From: Bromus sterilis
Lineage: Eukaryota > Streptophyta > Magnoliopsida > Poales > Poaceae
Assembly: GCA_950022295.1 (NCBI GenBank)
Contig: OX465600.1
Span: 202,149,782-202,213,781, forward strand
Direction: 5' to 3'
Length of the DNA: 64,000 nt
Below, in pieces: positions 45,563 to 57,063 of this stretch (position 1 is its first letter; every line of letters begins with the position of its first letter). The translations under genes and the position numbers were made by a program. The notes below the pieces were generated by a model. That model was not told the origin of the DNA. It did not search any database and was given only the letters and a program-made list of their open reading frames with translations.

Positions 45563-48500
45563 TTACCTAACAGAGGGTTCTGACAACTCGCCCCCACTCA
45601 ACAGAATCTTGTCCCGAGATTCAGAAGTCTGCGGGAGGAAGGTGGGGTACTCGGCACTGAGACGGTCTTCTCTTTCCCACGTAGCTTCTATTTCAGAGTG
45701 GTGTGACCATTGCACTTTCAGAAACCTAATCTTCTGACGACGAGTGACACGCTTTGCGTAATCAATAATACGAACGGGGTATTCTCGATAAGAAAGGTCA
45801 TCTTGGAGATCAAGCGTTTCATGGTCGACTTCGCGGATGGGGTCCTTGAAGCAACGCCTGAGTTGGGACACATGGAATACATCATGTACTCGGGAGAGGT
45901 GCGGAGGTAGTTCAAGTTGGTAGGCAACTTCTCCACATTTAGCAATAATGCGGAAAGGTCTGATGTCACGTGGGGCCAACTTGCCTTTGATACCGAAACG
46001 TTGGGTTCCCTTCAGAGGAGTAACCCGAAGATAAGCCTTCTCATCCAGATTGTAGCTCTCTTGCCTATGATGACGATCATAGTAGCTTTTCTGACGAGAC
46101 TGGGCTGCTTTCAATTGATCACGAACAATGCGAACTTGCTCTTCTGCTTCCTTGATCATATCCGGTCCAAAGAATTGTCTTTCACCGGTTTCTGACCAGT
46201 TTAAAGGTGTTCGACATCGTCGTCCATATAGGACTTCAAAAGGAGCCATGTTCAGACTAGATTGAAAACTATTGTTATAAGCAAATTCGGCGAATGGAAG
46301 AGACTTCTCCCAATTCTTTCCGAATGAGATAACACAAGCTCTGAGCATGTCTTCAAGAATTTGGTTAACCCTTTTGACTTGACCGCTAGACTGAGGATGG
46401 AAAGCTGTACTAAAGGAGAGATGAGTTCCCATAGCATTCTGAAAGCTTCTCCAAAATCTAGAGGTGAAAAGGCTACCGTGATCAGAATTGATTTCCAAAG
46501 GAACACCATGAAGGGATACAATTCTAGACATGTACAAGTTCGCTAACTGACTAGCAGTTATAGACTCGCGAACCGGAAGGAAGTGAGCAACTTTGGAAAG
46601 CCTATCTATGACAACAAAGATGGCATTGTTTCCTTTCTGGGTTCTTGGAAAGCCGGTGATGAAGTCCATACCGACTTTGTCCCATTTCCACTCGGGAATA
46701 GACAAAGGTTGAAGTGTACCAGCAGGTCTTTGATGTTCTGCCTTAATGCGACGACAAACATCACATTCGGCAACAAATTGAGCAATGTCTCTCTTCATCC
46801 TAGTCCACCAAAATCTCTGGCGTAGATCTCGGTACATTTTTGTGCTACCGGGATGAATTGAGAGGGGTGTGTCATGGCCTTCCTGGAGGATGAGTTGCCT
46901 TAATTCCTTATTCTTAGGTACTACCAAACGATTTTCAAAGAATAACGTTCCCTTGCTATCTGTGGAGAAACATTTAGCAACTCCGCTAGCAATGTTCTCC
47001 TTGATCTGGCGAACACCTCGTGCACGCCTTTGGGCAACTATGTTTTGATCCTCAAGAGTTGGTTTCGCCACCAAGGTAGAAAGATAGCCATGAGGAAGAA
47101 TCTCAAGGTTGAGCTTGCGAAAGTACTCATGAAGAAGTGGTTGATACTGTTGTAACATGAGGTTGTTACAATACGACTTACGACTTAGTGCATCGGCCAT
47201 GACATTGGCTTTGCCTGGGATGTAAGAAATTACTACGTCGTAATCTTTTATCAACTCAATCCAGCGTCTTTGCCTGAGATTAAGATCTGGCTGGGTGAAA
47301 ATATATTTGAGGCTTTGGTGGTCGGAATAAATCTCACAACGATTACCAAGGAGGTAATGTCGCCAAGTTGTTAGGGCATGAACTACGGCAGCGAGTTCAA
47401 GGTCATGGGTAGGATAGTTCTCTTCGTGTGGCCGCAACTGGCGTGAAGCATAAGCTACCACATGTCGATCTTGCAGAAGTATGCATCCTAACCCTTGCCG
47501 TGATGCGTCACAATAGATCTTGAAATCCTTTTTGGTGTCTGGAGGTGCAAGTACAGGTGTAGAAGTCAATCTTCTTTTTAGCTCTTGAAAGCTTTCCTCG
47601 CACTTGGGAGTCCATAGGAATTTCTTATCTTTCTTGAGGAGTTCAGTTAGAGGCTTTGCAAGTTTAGAAAAGTTCTCGACGAAGCGACACCAATAGCTGG
47701 CTAGGCCAAGAAAACTCCTAACTTGCTTAACCGATTCAGGTGGAGTCCAGTCAAGGACGGCCTGAACTCTCTCGGGATTCACAGCAATGCCTTTTGCAGA
47801 AATCACGTGGCCTAAGTAGGTCACTTCTGGTAGCCAAAATTCACACTTGGTGAATTTAGCATACAGGCGATGCTCTCTAAGTTTCATCAATACCAGCCTT
47901 AAGTGTTCGGCATGATCTCCTTCGTTCTTTGAGTAGATGAGAATATCATCAAGATAAACTACAACAAATTTATCTAGGTACTCCATGAAGATCGAATTCA
48001 TCAAGCGTGAGAAAGTGGCGGGGGCATTGGATAAACCAAATGACATGACGGTGTACTCGTAAAGACCATAACGAGTAGTAAAAGCCGTTTTGGGAATGTC
48101 CTCGTTTCGGATTTTGATTTGATGATAACCTAATCTCAAATCCATCTTGGAGAAGACGGAGGATCCTGCAAGTTGATCATAAAGATCATTGATCCTGGGC
48201 AGTGGGTATTTGTTCTTTATCGTCGCTAAATTTAGCGGGCGATAGTCTACGCACATCCTTTCTGTTCCATCTTTCTTCTTTACGAACAGAACGGGGCAAC
48301 CCCATGGCGATGAGCTAGGGCGAATGAAGCCTTTTGCCAACGAAGCATCAAGTTGGGTTTTTAGCTCAGCTAACTCATGTGGGGCCATTTTATATGGGCG
48401 TTTGGAAATTGGTGCGGTTCCTGGAACAAGATCCACTATAAACTCTACACATCTGTCGGGTGGCATGCCCGGCAGCTCTTCAGGAAAGACATCCGGGAAG

Positions 48501-48982
48501 TCACGAACCACCGGAATATCTTCAAGTTCGGGAAGGGGAAGTACATTCAAAGAATGCACTTGGGTTCTTGTTCTGGGTGAGGTATAATTGACTGTTTTGC
48601 CTGAAGGGTGGGTGAGTTTCACGGATTTGCCTTTGCAATCCAGGTAGGCATTCTGTCTTGATAGCCAATCCATGCCAAGGATGACATCAATATCTGAAGA
48701 CTTGAGGGCTATGAGTGAAGCAAGGAATACTAAACCCTCAATTGCAATTTTATTACCATGGCTCACTCTATTAGTTTTCCATCTTGACCCCGGAGTTTGA
48801 ATAATCATTGGGGTGGACAATTCAACAAAGGATAACTCATGACGAAGTGCATAACTTTCCGACATGAATGAATGAGATGCTCCTGGGTCGAAAAGAACGG
48901 AAGTAGGAACAAAATTGACTGGGAGCGTACCAAGAATGACGTCAGTAGTGTCGTCAGTCTCTTCGGCGACAATCTGGTTCAC
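45563..48982 (-). CDS. pol of reverse F element, uninterrupted (PR-RT-RH-INT-chromodomain), integrase Glu lost
   Basis: 1139 codons from the first Met; the frame is open upstream to the TAG at 49085, so this is the pol part of a gag-pol fusion. Protease site at residue 32 reads FDPGASHS (Pro where Ser/Thr is usual). RT YLDD at residues 342-345. RNase H starts near [11 protein letters not shown]. Integrase HHCC finger ([11 protein letters not shown]...CDVCRR) is intact, and the first catalytic Asp is at about residue 769 (MDFITGFP), the second in NSDHGSLF. The catalytic Glu expected in GQVERVNQ is Lys at residue 870 (AAA at 46373-46375). A C-terminal chromodomain ([13 protein letters not shown]) is present. 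The stop lies 23 bases inside the 3' LTR. Although uninterrupted, it cannot encode an active integrase. Confidence 0.92.
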   Translation of the reverse strand: MNQIVAEETDDTTDVILGTLPVNFVPTSVLFDPGASHSFMSESYALRHELSFVELSTPMIIQTPGSRWKTNRVSHGNKIAIEGLVFLASLIALKSSDIDVILGMDWLSRQNAYLDCKGKSVKLTHPSGKTVNYTSPRTRTQVHSLNVLPLPELEDIPVVRDFPDVFPEELPGMPPDRCVEFIVDLVPGTAPISKRPYKMAPHELAELKTQLDASLAKGFIRPSSSPWGCPVLFVKKKDGTERMCVDYRPLNLATIKNKYPLPRINDLYDQLAGSSVFSKMDLRLGYHQIKIRNEDIPKTAFTTRYGLYEYTVMSFGLSNAPATFSRLMNSIFMEYLDKFVVVYLDDILIYSKNEGDHAEHLRLVLMKLREHRLYAKFTKCEFWLPEVTYLGHVISAKGIAVNPERVQAVLDWTPPESVKQVRSFLGLASYWCRFVENFSKLAKPLTELLKKDKKFLWTPKCEESFQELKRRLTSTPVLAPPDTKKDFKIYCDASRQGLGCILLQDRHVVAYASRQLRPHEENYPTHDLELAAVVHALTTWRHYLLGNRCEIYSDHQSLKYIFTQPDLNLRQRRWIELIKDYDVVISYIPGKANVMADALSRKSYCNNLMLQQYQPLLHEYFRKLNLEILPHGYLSTLVAKPTLEDQNIVAQRRARGVRQIKENIASGVAKCFSTDSKGTLFFENRLVVPKNKELRQLILQEGHDTPLSIHPGSTKMYRDLRQRFWWTRMKRDIAQFVAECDVCRRIKAEHQRPAGTLQPLSIPEWKWDKVGMDFITGFPRTQKGNNAIFVVIDRLSKVAHFLPVRESITASQLANLYMSRIVSLHGVPLEINSDHGSLFTSRFWRSFQNAMGTHLSFSTAFHPQSSGQVKRVNQILEDMLRACVISFGKNWEKSLPFAEFAYNNSFQSSLNMAPFEVLYGRRCRTPLNWSETGERQFFGPDMIKEAEEQVRIVRDQLKAAQSRQKSYYDRHHRQESYNLDEKAYLRVTPLKGTQRFGIKGKLAPRDIRPFRIIAKCGEVAYQLELPPHLSRVHDVFHVSQLRRCFKDPIREVDHETLDLQDDLSYREYPVRIIDYAKRVTRRQKIRFLKVQWSHHSEIEATWEREDRLSAEYPTFLPQTSESRDKILLSGGELSEPSVR

Positions 48983-49084
48983 ACGTCCACGAGTGGCGGG
49001 AGGAGCGTTTTTGGCGGTGTAGACCTTCTGGGGTGGCTTGCCACGGCCATTGTTGTTGTTGCCTCCGGCACGTGGTGGAGCATT

Positions 49085-50047
49085 CTAATGCTGGATCTGG
49101 TTCTGGGGACACTCACGAGTATAGTGTCCTGCCTGACCACACTTGTAACAGGCTCCGAAAACAGTGCGTGGAGCTGGGTTGTTTGGTGGAGCTGGGTGGA
49201 ACTGGGTGGGTGGACGAGGCACCACATAGGATGGCCTCGGTGGGTTGTTCTGGCGGAACATGCTGTTGGGGATCCAGATCTTGCGCTTCTGGGAACCAGA
49301 GCTGGATGAATCGTCATCTCTAGGGTGTTTGCGGAAATCGTTGGGGGTGTTCATGTCCTCTGCCTTGATGGCCTTGTTGACAAGGACCTGGAATGTGGCA
49401 AAGTCATGAAGATTGAGCTCACGACGAAGTCAAGTGTTGAGGCCACGACGGAACCTCTCTTGTCTCTTGGAGTCGGTGGAGACTTCTTCGGTAGCATAAC
49501 GAGCAAGTCGGTTGAACTCACGACTAAACTCGTCAACGGTCCTTCTGCCTTGAGTGAGGTTGCAGAACTCCTCACGCTTGCGGTCCATAAGACCCTTGGT
49601 AATGTGGTGCCCGCGGAAGGACGTGCAGAATTCCTCCCAAGATGCAAGTGGTCCAACGGGACGCATGTTCAGAAAGTTCTCCCACCAAGAACTAGCTGCA
49701 CCTTCGAGGTGATAGGTGGCATAGCTGACCTTGTCACCAATTTCAACACGACCTGCTTGGAGCTTCCTCTCGATGCTGTGAAGCCATTTATCGGCGTCAA
49801 GGGGCTCGGTGGAGTAACTGAAAACCGGGGGATGAAGTCGGATGAAGTCGTTCAGGGACACCAACTCATTGCGCTGCTGAGTGGTGTTGCGAGCAATGAC
49901 TTCCAACAGATGGTGAGAGTCTCGGCGGTTCCTCTCGACCTCCATCAGAACCTGAGCCATCGTGGGTGGGGGTGGAAGGTTGCCTTCCTCCTGGTCATTC
50001 CCACGACCTTGGTTACGACCAATCTGGCCACGGGTTCCTTGAGACAT
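49085..50047 (-). pseudogene. gag of reverse F element, two stops
   Basis: It starts MSQGTRGQIGRN at 50047 after the acceptor-like TTTCACCTTCAG. Gag core as in the forward copy, TGA at 49430-49432 after GLNT, and the knuckle CYKCGQAGHYTREC intact downstream. TAG at 49085-49087 replaces a CAG of the forward element. The stops differ from those in the forward copy, so the two lines decayed independently. Confidence 0.88.
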
Positions 50048-50464
50048 CCTGAAGGTGAAAAACCAAAGTCAAACAGAGTTGATTGGGAGAGTCTAAACAA
50101 GGTATTGAAGTACTGGAAGGATTACAGAGCAAAGGAAGTAATCATCTTGACAACATGGTGATAAAGCATACAAGCCATATATTCACAAGCTGTCATACAA
50201 GCCATACATCGTTTTAGTACAAGCACCAAGCTAATACAAACGTGATGAAGATGATACATCCTTCAGAGGCACTCTGACTTCCTATACATTATTTATCTAA
50301 GCCTCTGGAACTTAGACCCTTGCGTACAATATACTAAGATACTACTACATCCTCACTAAGTAAGACCACAGGCGGTCTCACTCATCTCCATCTCCATAGT
50401 AGTCCTCATAAAAGTTACCCGCGTATCCCGGTAGCTGGAGGTGACCATCGGAAAACACGGAGGC

Positions 50465-51157
50465 TTATGGACCCTGATATCCATTTGGGCAAGGATGGGG
50501 CCTAGGTCCAGCGTAGGGTGGAAGCAAAGGACCACGGGGTGGAAAAATGCCTCCAATCTCGGGCCAAGCAACTCGAGAAGGCATCTGTGTCCTCACAGGG
50601 TAGATAGCGTCATGCTCGACTGATCCAACACTCACGAAGTGTGCCAAGAGTGTCAGTGCTCGATACAGACGAACACGGGTGGCGTGGAGCTCGAAACGGA
50701 GAGCGCGTGCATCACGATCTCGATCACTAGAAAACCTAGCAGTCATCTGAAGTGCGGGATCCTCTGCAGAGTGATCTGAGTAGAGTCCGGTGTAATATCC
50801 CTCAACTCCTGGAAGTGCAGCAGGGATATAGCGGAAAGAGGTCTCTCTCAGGAAAGTGTGCTCCTCTCTCAGCAGGGTCATACATGAGTATGCAGCATCA
50901 TGCACAGCCATGTTCTCGGTAATGTCAATGCCATGTCCAAAGTGGATAGGCTGAGTGACTCCAACGTGGTGCGGGTAGATCCTGACAATGCAGTGGAACT
51001 GCGTCTGGTTGAAGTCGTGGAACTGCTCCTCGATGGTGTTCTCAGGGTACCACCGATATCCCACATAGGACATTATCTCGATCAACGTGGCGGGATGGCC
51101 ACGCACACCGAGGCACCTGGTCAAACGAACAATCTGCCGAGGGGGAAGATCTGCCAT
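50465..51157 (-). CDS. ORF0: uncharacterised 230-codon ORF between primer site and gag of reverse F element
   Basis: An intact ORF on the element's own strand, starting MADLPPRQIVRLTRCLG right after an acceptor-like CTGTTTTAG and ending 418 bp before gag. Mixed hydrophobic and charged sequence with a His-rich patch (IYPHHVGVTQPIHFGHGID), a helical middle (DRDARALRFELHATRVRLYRALTLLAHF) and a Pro/Gly-rich tail (GPLLPPYAGPRPHPCPNG). No CCHC, protease or transmembrane motif is seen. It is absent from the forward copies. I do not recognise the family. Some plant Gypsy lineages, such as Ogre, carry an ORF before gag, so an accessory structural or RNA-binding role is possible but only inferred. Confidence 0.55.
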   Translation of the reverse strand: MADLPPRQIVRLTRCLGVRGHPATLIEIMSYVGYRWYPENTIEEQFHDFNQTQFHCIVRIYPHHVGVTQPIHFGHGIDITENMAVHDAAYSCMTLLREEHTFLRETSFRYIPAALPGVEGYYTGLYSDHSAEDPALQMTARFSSDRDRDARALRFELHATRVRLYRALTLLAHFVSVGSVEHDAIYPVRTQMPSRVAWPEIGGIFPPRGPLLPPYAGPRPHPCPNGYQGP

Positions 51158-51561
51158 CTAAAACAGAAAGGAGTTTGCAAATGCATCAGATTATGAGATA
51201 AACCTGGAATGACTCGGATAGCATAACGGTTGTAATTGCAAGAAAAAGACAATTTCTTACAACATGGAAAACAGCACTTACATACGATGTAATAAATCAG
51301 GGAGCATAACCACTCTAACAAACCGATCACAACTTTCCTACGGCTATGAGGAAGCAAACAACGAGATGTTCTAATCAGACAGAGGAGAGCCTAGTCCTAT
51401 CTTCCCGTAGAATAAGATGAGGGTGACTCAGAACTCAGAACGAAGGGGGTAAGGAGAAAAAAGAAGCCTTACGTTATTCCCTGATATACCCAGAGTAACT
51501 ATATAACTATAGCAAGCTAGACTCAACTTCGGCCAAGGCTACTAGTCCTAAAGTCAGTCCT

Positions 51562-51573
51562 GCTCTGATACCA
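51562..51573 (-). other. Primer binding site of reverse F element, tRNA-iMet type
   Basis: GCTCTGATACCA, reverse complement TGGTATCAGAGC, four bases from the 5' LTR. The leader from here to ORF0 (51158-51561) shows nothing else. Confidence 0.9.
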
Positions 51574-51577
51574 AGTC

Positions 51578-54500
51578 TGTCGGGACCCGGGGTTAGCGTA
51601 TGCAAGTCCAGTTAAGGCATAGTCATATGGAGAGCCGAGAACCGTACCCACTTGTCTAAGCAGACAAGGCCAAGCACAGAACGTTCTCGGAAAACATCGT
51701 ACGTGAGGGGCATCCCATCCAGGCCGGATGATCAACTGAGATGGGTCCTCATCGTCCGCACACAAGTCTAATGATATGGGTGGTGAACTCCCATATTCAA
51801 AGACAAGTCGCCTCAACCATACTATCGACTATCTCATAACTCTTACATATACTTACTCCAGCCCGATCACTTAGTCGGGGTCCAGGGCGGGCTCGATCAT
51901 ACCACAAAGTGTGCACGAGACAGAGTCTCGAACAATCGCATCGCGATGCCCCAAGCTACGCACATCTAAGGGCCACTTGGTGTATGAAAGACCGCCAGCC
52001 AGATCACAACTAAGGTCTCGAAAACCCATAAAAAGACATGCATGTTATAAACATACACGCAGCACACATGCCTTGTATGAACAGTAGGTACCATTGCAAT
52101 TCTCTACAAAGTGTACAATTTTATTTATAACTCTTATAGAGTACACACAGAGATCACAAACATGTGATCCAACATTACAACACAAAGCGGAAGCAAATTA
52201 TGTCTGAGTACAGACAAGTTTAACAAATGGCTTAAGAAGCCTTATTTAAACACAAAGCCCTCCACGAGGGAACCAGTCGTCTGACTGGGACTAGACTAGT
52301 TGTCTTCGGTCGTCCAGCTCGATGAAGAAGCCACCTTCGGGGTCAGTGGCATCATCTAAAACATGGATTAAGCAAACGTGAGTACAAATTCGTACTCAGC
52401 AAGACTTACATAGGAGCTATACTACTCATGCACATGTATCAAGGTAAAGGGAGGTGGGGTTAACTTGCAGAAATACCAGCTTTGACTTGGATAATCCTGA
52501 ACTACGAGTACCAGACTTGAGGTAAGAAGCGTACACGAGTCCAATACTTCTCCAACCAATACACCACTATGGTGCCTTCCTCGATTTCCTCACGAGAAAG
52601 CACGCCATAGCACTCACACTTATCTTGGTGTGTTTTTGAAGTATCCGATTCAAGTTGTCTAATAATCAAGCTAAGCTTTCCAAGCAGTCCATAACCGCGG
52701 ACGCGGCTATTCGAATAGTTTTGTTAACCCTGCAGGGGTGTACCGCTACACACACATGATCATCATTTACCGCCTTTGATCTCGACACCATTCAAGGGGT
52801 GCCAGCGAGGATGCTCACCACAACTGTTACCTCATAGCCGATCTAGTCCGAGAAAGCCGCCTACTTGGGTAGGCTACCACTATCGTGAACCCGGCCGGTT
52901 TACCGAAGTGGACCCAAGTGATGTGTGCGTGGTGCATAAGCCGGTCTGGGATGAGCCGTTCTCTCACTTAGCATCCAGGCCACAAGCCTACCAGAACTCC
53001 GAACTATTGCGACATCTGGACATCGAAAGGGATGAGTTAGTAAGTTGAGAGGGGTCAGTGAGCCCAATGTGTGGTTGTACTCTTCATCTTGGATCACCAC
53101 ACCAGAACTCGGACTTAGGGCGGTGTTCAACGAGACAACCCACCGTGTACTCCTACACAGCCTCTCATCGTTCACCTTGTATTAGGGTCGATTCACCAAC
53201 ACTTTTCTACCAACATCAAAATGATCACTACCATCCCGACTCACATCACAGTAACAACATGGTATCATACTAAGCATGCAATAAGCGATAACATTTGCAG
53301 GGGCCACATGATATCAAACAACTCCTACATTTGCTAGGATTGTGGTTTGCTTACTACTGTGACAAAATGATAGGTCATGCAAAGGAATGGGTTCATCTAT
53401 GCGGTAGAAACGAATCATGGTGATTATCCTAAACAATGCATAAGCGAGACATGAGAGGGAAGTGGGATTTTATCGACATGATCAATGGGGGTTTGCTTGC
53501 CTTGCTGACGAGGTTCGGGTTCTGGTTCTTCAACGAAGGGGGCAGCCTCCTGCTCCGGTTCCACCTCTACTCGACAAACAAAGCACGAAGTAGCAATCAA
53601 TATGAATGCAATGCTCAAGCACATGATTGAATGTTGAAACTTGAAGTATAAGTTTTGATGTGTGAGGCAATTCCATTTAAGTGGAGTATATTGCATTTGA
53701 AATGCAAATTCAAACTCCACATTTGAATTCAACTTAGTCAAGTTGCATGTGACATAGTTTGATCATTTTGAATCATTTGGAAATGTGTATGATATGCCTC
53801 TGAAGTGTGGTTGAATTGTAGCACAATTCCATGGTCCAAGTTGCAAAAGCATTTGGTTTGAATTTGAATTAATTTCAAATAAAGAAAATGACATATGCTA
53901 CTGGTCCCATTTTAAAATCAACTCCAACATAGTTGAAAGTTGCTTATTTGGAAAGATAATTTTCTCCTGATCATTTTTCATATATTATTTGTCCAATTTG
54001 GAGTTAATATGAATTTTCTATGAATTTCCAAAGTTTGGGGTATTTTCTAGAATTTCTGGAATTTCTTTAAATCAAATAATCTCTGGAAATTCATTTAAAA
54101 TGATTTATTGCGACAGGCTGACGTCAAGCTACCGTCAGGGGGGGTTGACAAGGGGGTCCCACCTGTCAGTGGCTGGGTTTAATTAACCGTGGGGTTAATT
54201 TAATCAAGTGGCTTAATTAAGCCACTGGGCCCACTGGTCAGTGACCTAGGGGGTCATTAGGCGGGTGATTAGTGGCTAACCCACCGGCGGCTAAACGCCG
54301 GCGGCCTTGCCACGGCGGCGACTCGCCGGAATCTGCTAGAGGCCACGGGAGAGGAAGAGGAGACCACCAATGGGTGCAGCATCGTCGTCCGCGTCGTCTG
54401 GAAGCAACAGGGGGTCACGGGGAGCTCGGAGTCGACGGCGGCGACGTCTCCGGCGGCAACAGAACGGCGGCGAGGTCGCAGATGTTGCTGTAGTGCACGG

Positions 54501-55657
54501 TTTGAGTCGATTCGGGGTGCATTCGAATGCTAGCACACGCAGGAGTCAAATGCGTGCACTGGAGCTTCATGACGGGCACTGGAGCGAGGAGGTCGACGAC
54601 CATGGCGGCGAGGTGCTCGGGTTCCATGGCGGATCCGGCTAGAGGAAGCAATCGAGAGGGGAGAAAGAGGGGTTTTGACCGTGAGCTCACCCTGAGTCTA
54701 ACTGGAGCGGTGGCTTGCTCGGGGAGGCTCTGGTGCGGCCGGAATTCGAGGTCGATCCACGGCGGCCGGCGACGAAGACGACGAAGTTAGCGAGCTCGTG
54801 GAAGCGTCTGGCTCCGATTCCTTCTGCAGGCTGATGAAGACGACGTCTGCGGTTCCTCTGGACAGCTCGAGGCGTCGCGGGGAGCACGGTGGCCACGCGG
54901 GGGCTCGACGGTGCTCCGATGTCCTTCTCGGGCGGCGATGAATCGGGTGAGAGAGGAGGGGAGGGAGCTCGTGGAGGGGGAGAACGGAGGGGAAAAGCTT
55001 CAGGGTGTCTCCAGGCGCGAGAAGAGGGCACGGGGCGGCCTGGAAGGTCTTCGACGACGACGTGTCGTCCCCGGCTGACTCGGTGGCATTCCACCGAGCA
55101 GCTTGGAGGCGCGGGACGGGGAAGAAGACCCCGCTGCCCCTGTGGGCCGGCTGGGCTAGGTGGGCCGGCTTCGCCTAGGCGCCAGGTAAGGATTCTGCTT
55201 CCTTTTCTATTTCCTTTTTCTGTTTTCTTCTGACATTTGTTCTGTTTAGCTAAATAAAATAGCTAAACATTTTATTAAATGTTGAAAACTTTTATATGGC
55301 CTCATAATAATATGGACTAGCCACTTATAAACTTTCAACATTTTTAAAATTCAAATAATTTGAATTTTAAATCAAATAGGGGTATTTCTTTTATTCCAAG
55401 GCACTGTTTGAATATTTGAAAAATCTATGAGCATGGGGTGGGTCCCACATCACTTGATATGTGATCACACTCATTTATAAGACTTTTCAAATATTTAACA
55501 TTAATTTTTGGAGAAGATTTTTATCTGGCCTTTTGAATTAATTCATCTGGGGGGGTTCCTTCTCCCATTTGCTTTTGAATTTGAATTTCCTTTGATTTCT
55601 TTCATGAATGCAAAGTGAAAAAGATCCTATCACATTACCTAACAGAGGGTTCTGACA
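51578..55657 (-). repeat. F reverse 5' LTR (right)
   Basis: 4080 bp, uninterrupted. TATA box ATATAAAAG on the minus strand at 55289-55297. Exon-like pair present. Outer flank GGGGT (55658-55662) is E sequence. Confidence 0.92.
52306..53566 (-). other. Exon-like pair a/b in the right reverse F LTR, stop lost
   Basis: Segment a at 53566-53501 (VEPEQEAAPFVEEPEPEPRQQ) and segment b at 52355-52306 (DATDPEGGFFIELDD). The TGA stop of the left copy is CGA here, so the frame extends five codons to a TAG. Confidence 0.45.
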
Positions 55658-55830
55658 GGGGTTCCTCTTCAGCCCCCGAGTACTTCGGTTGAGATCGCGT
55701 AGGCGATAGAGTTGCTCGGGGGGGAGTTTCCTCTTCAGCCCCCGAGTGCTTCGGTTGAGATCGCGTAGGCGATAGAGTTGCTCGGGGGGGAGTTTCCTCT
55801 TCAGCCCCCGAGCGCTTTGAGATGGCAGTG
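55658..55830 (-). repeat. 66-bp tandem repeat in E, 2.5 units, frame-preserving
   Basis: The motif AGCCCCCGAG recurs at 55671, 55737 and 55803, exactly 66 bp apart. 66 is 22 codons, and the minus frame reads RGLKRKLPPEQLYRLRDLNR per unit. The frame has no link to E's pol, so this may be chance. The F block is inserted within the array. Confidence 0.8.
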
Positions 55831-55901
55831 TTTGGGCAACATTTATTTTATTGTGGTCATCCGATTTATATGAATTGCCAGTCATGTCCGACCGATAGGG
55901 G

Positions 55902-57063
55902 CTATGGATAGAATAGTCGCAAGTTTGCTACGTTCCATGGGTTGCCCACGTCCTCGTCTGTCTTTGGGTTCTTCAGCCTGTAGGCGCCGCCTTCGATGAC
56001 TTCTGAGATTATGAATGGTCCTTCCCATTGGGGGGCAAGTTTGTGGACCTTCTCTTGTATTAGTCGTAGGACTAGATCACCTTTGTTGAAGGTTCTAGTG
56101 CGCAGTCGACTGCTTTGGTAGGTACGTAGTTTGTCTTGGTATCCTTCTGATTTTTCCAGGGATGTGTCTCTTGCTTCGTCAGCCATATCTTTGTCGTCTT
56201 GTAATGCTTCTTCTGCTTCTTCTTCCTCGTATCCGGTGACCCGGGGTGCTCCGAACTTGAGGTCATGTGGCAGAACTGCCTCTGCCCCGTACACCATGAA
56301 GAAGGGTGTGTATTGGGTTGCAGTGTTTGGCGTGGTTCGTAAGCTCCATAGGACCGCGGGGAGTTCTTCTACCCAGTTACCGGCGGCTTGCTCGAGTGGT
56401 GCGAGGAGTCGTTTCTTGATTCCACTTTGTGATGGGCACTGCTTCGATCCACTTTGTGAACTTGTCGACTGCGACGAGCAAGTGTGTCCTTCCTCCCTTT
56501 GATGATTTCTGTAGTGGTCCTACCATGTCGAGTCCCCAGGTGGAGAACGGCCAGGATAGTGGTATGGTCTTGAGCTCTGATGCGGGAGCGTGTGGCCTGT
56601 TGGCGAATTTTTGGCAGGCGACGCAACGTCGCACGATTTCCTCTGCGTTTTTCATTGCTGTGGGCCAGTAGAACCCAGCTCGAAACACTTTGGACACGAG
56701 GACACGACTGCTCGCGTGGTGTCCGCAGGTGCCTTCGTGGATTTCGAGCAAGAGGGCTTTGCCGTCCTCTTCGTCAATGCACTTTTGGAGTATCTGGGTG
56801 ATGATGCGCTTATATATTGGTCTGTTTATCACCGTGAATGCCTTGGATCGTCGGCTGATGCGTCGTACTTCGGCCACGTCTTGTGGTAGCGTGCCTTTGA
56901 TTAGGAATCGGAGGAACGGTTTTGTCCAGACGGGTCCTTCGAACTCTGTCGGGGCTGTGCTGTCGGATGTGCTGGTGCCTGTGCCTTCTGATAGGGTTGC
57001 TACTGCCACCTGCGCTATTTTTGTTGCGTCTTCGCCGTCCGCGACTGCTTCAGATGTTGCTGC
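55902..57063 (-). pseudogene. Integrase of element E, core deleted
   Basis: The N-terminal HHCC finger (HEGTCGHHA ... CVACQKF, about 56660-56770) and the first catalytic Asp (GLDMVGP) are present. After KWIEAVPITK the sequence jumps to RLLAPLEQAAGNWVEEL and on to the C-terminal part ending NVANLRLFYP at 55902. The stretch that should carry the second Asp and the Glu is missing, roughly 65 codons judged from family layout, with a frame change at the join. Integrase would be inactive. Confidence 0.82.

Larger units (their letters stand above)
38580..45585 (-). repeat. F reverse LTR, left copy, interrupted by G
   Basis: TGTCGGGACC at 38580 to GGTTCTGACA at 45585. LTR sequence is 38580-39845 plus 42773-45585 after removing G and one target copy. 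TATA box GTATAAAAG on the minus strand at 45219-45227; palindrome at 44134-44157. Clearly diverged from the forward F LTRs but close to 51578-55657. Confidence 0.9.
24756..55657. mobile_element. F block: two tandem arrays of Tekay-type chromoviruses in opposite orientation
   Basis: Forward half 24756-38486: LTR1, interior, LTR2, partial interior. Reverse half 38485-55657: partial leader, LTR (with G inside), interior, LTR. The two halves meet inside gag and leader sequence with a GA overlap. Both outer ends are the same LTR terminus (TGTCAGAACC and its complement). The outer flanks (GTAGT left, GGGGT right) do not match, so this is not one insertion. Confidence 0.85.
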
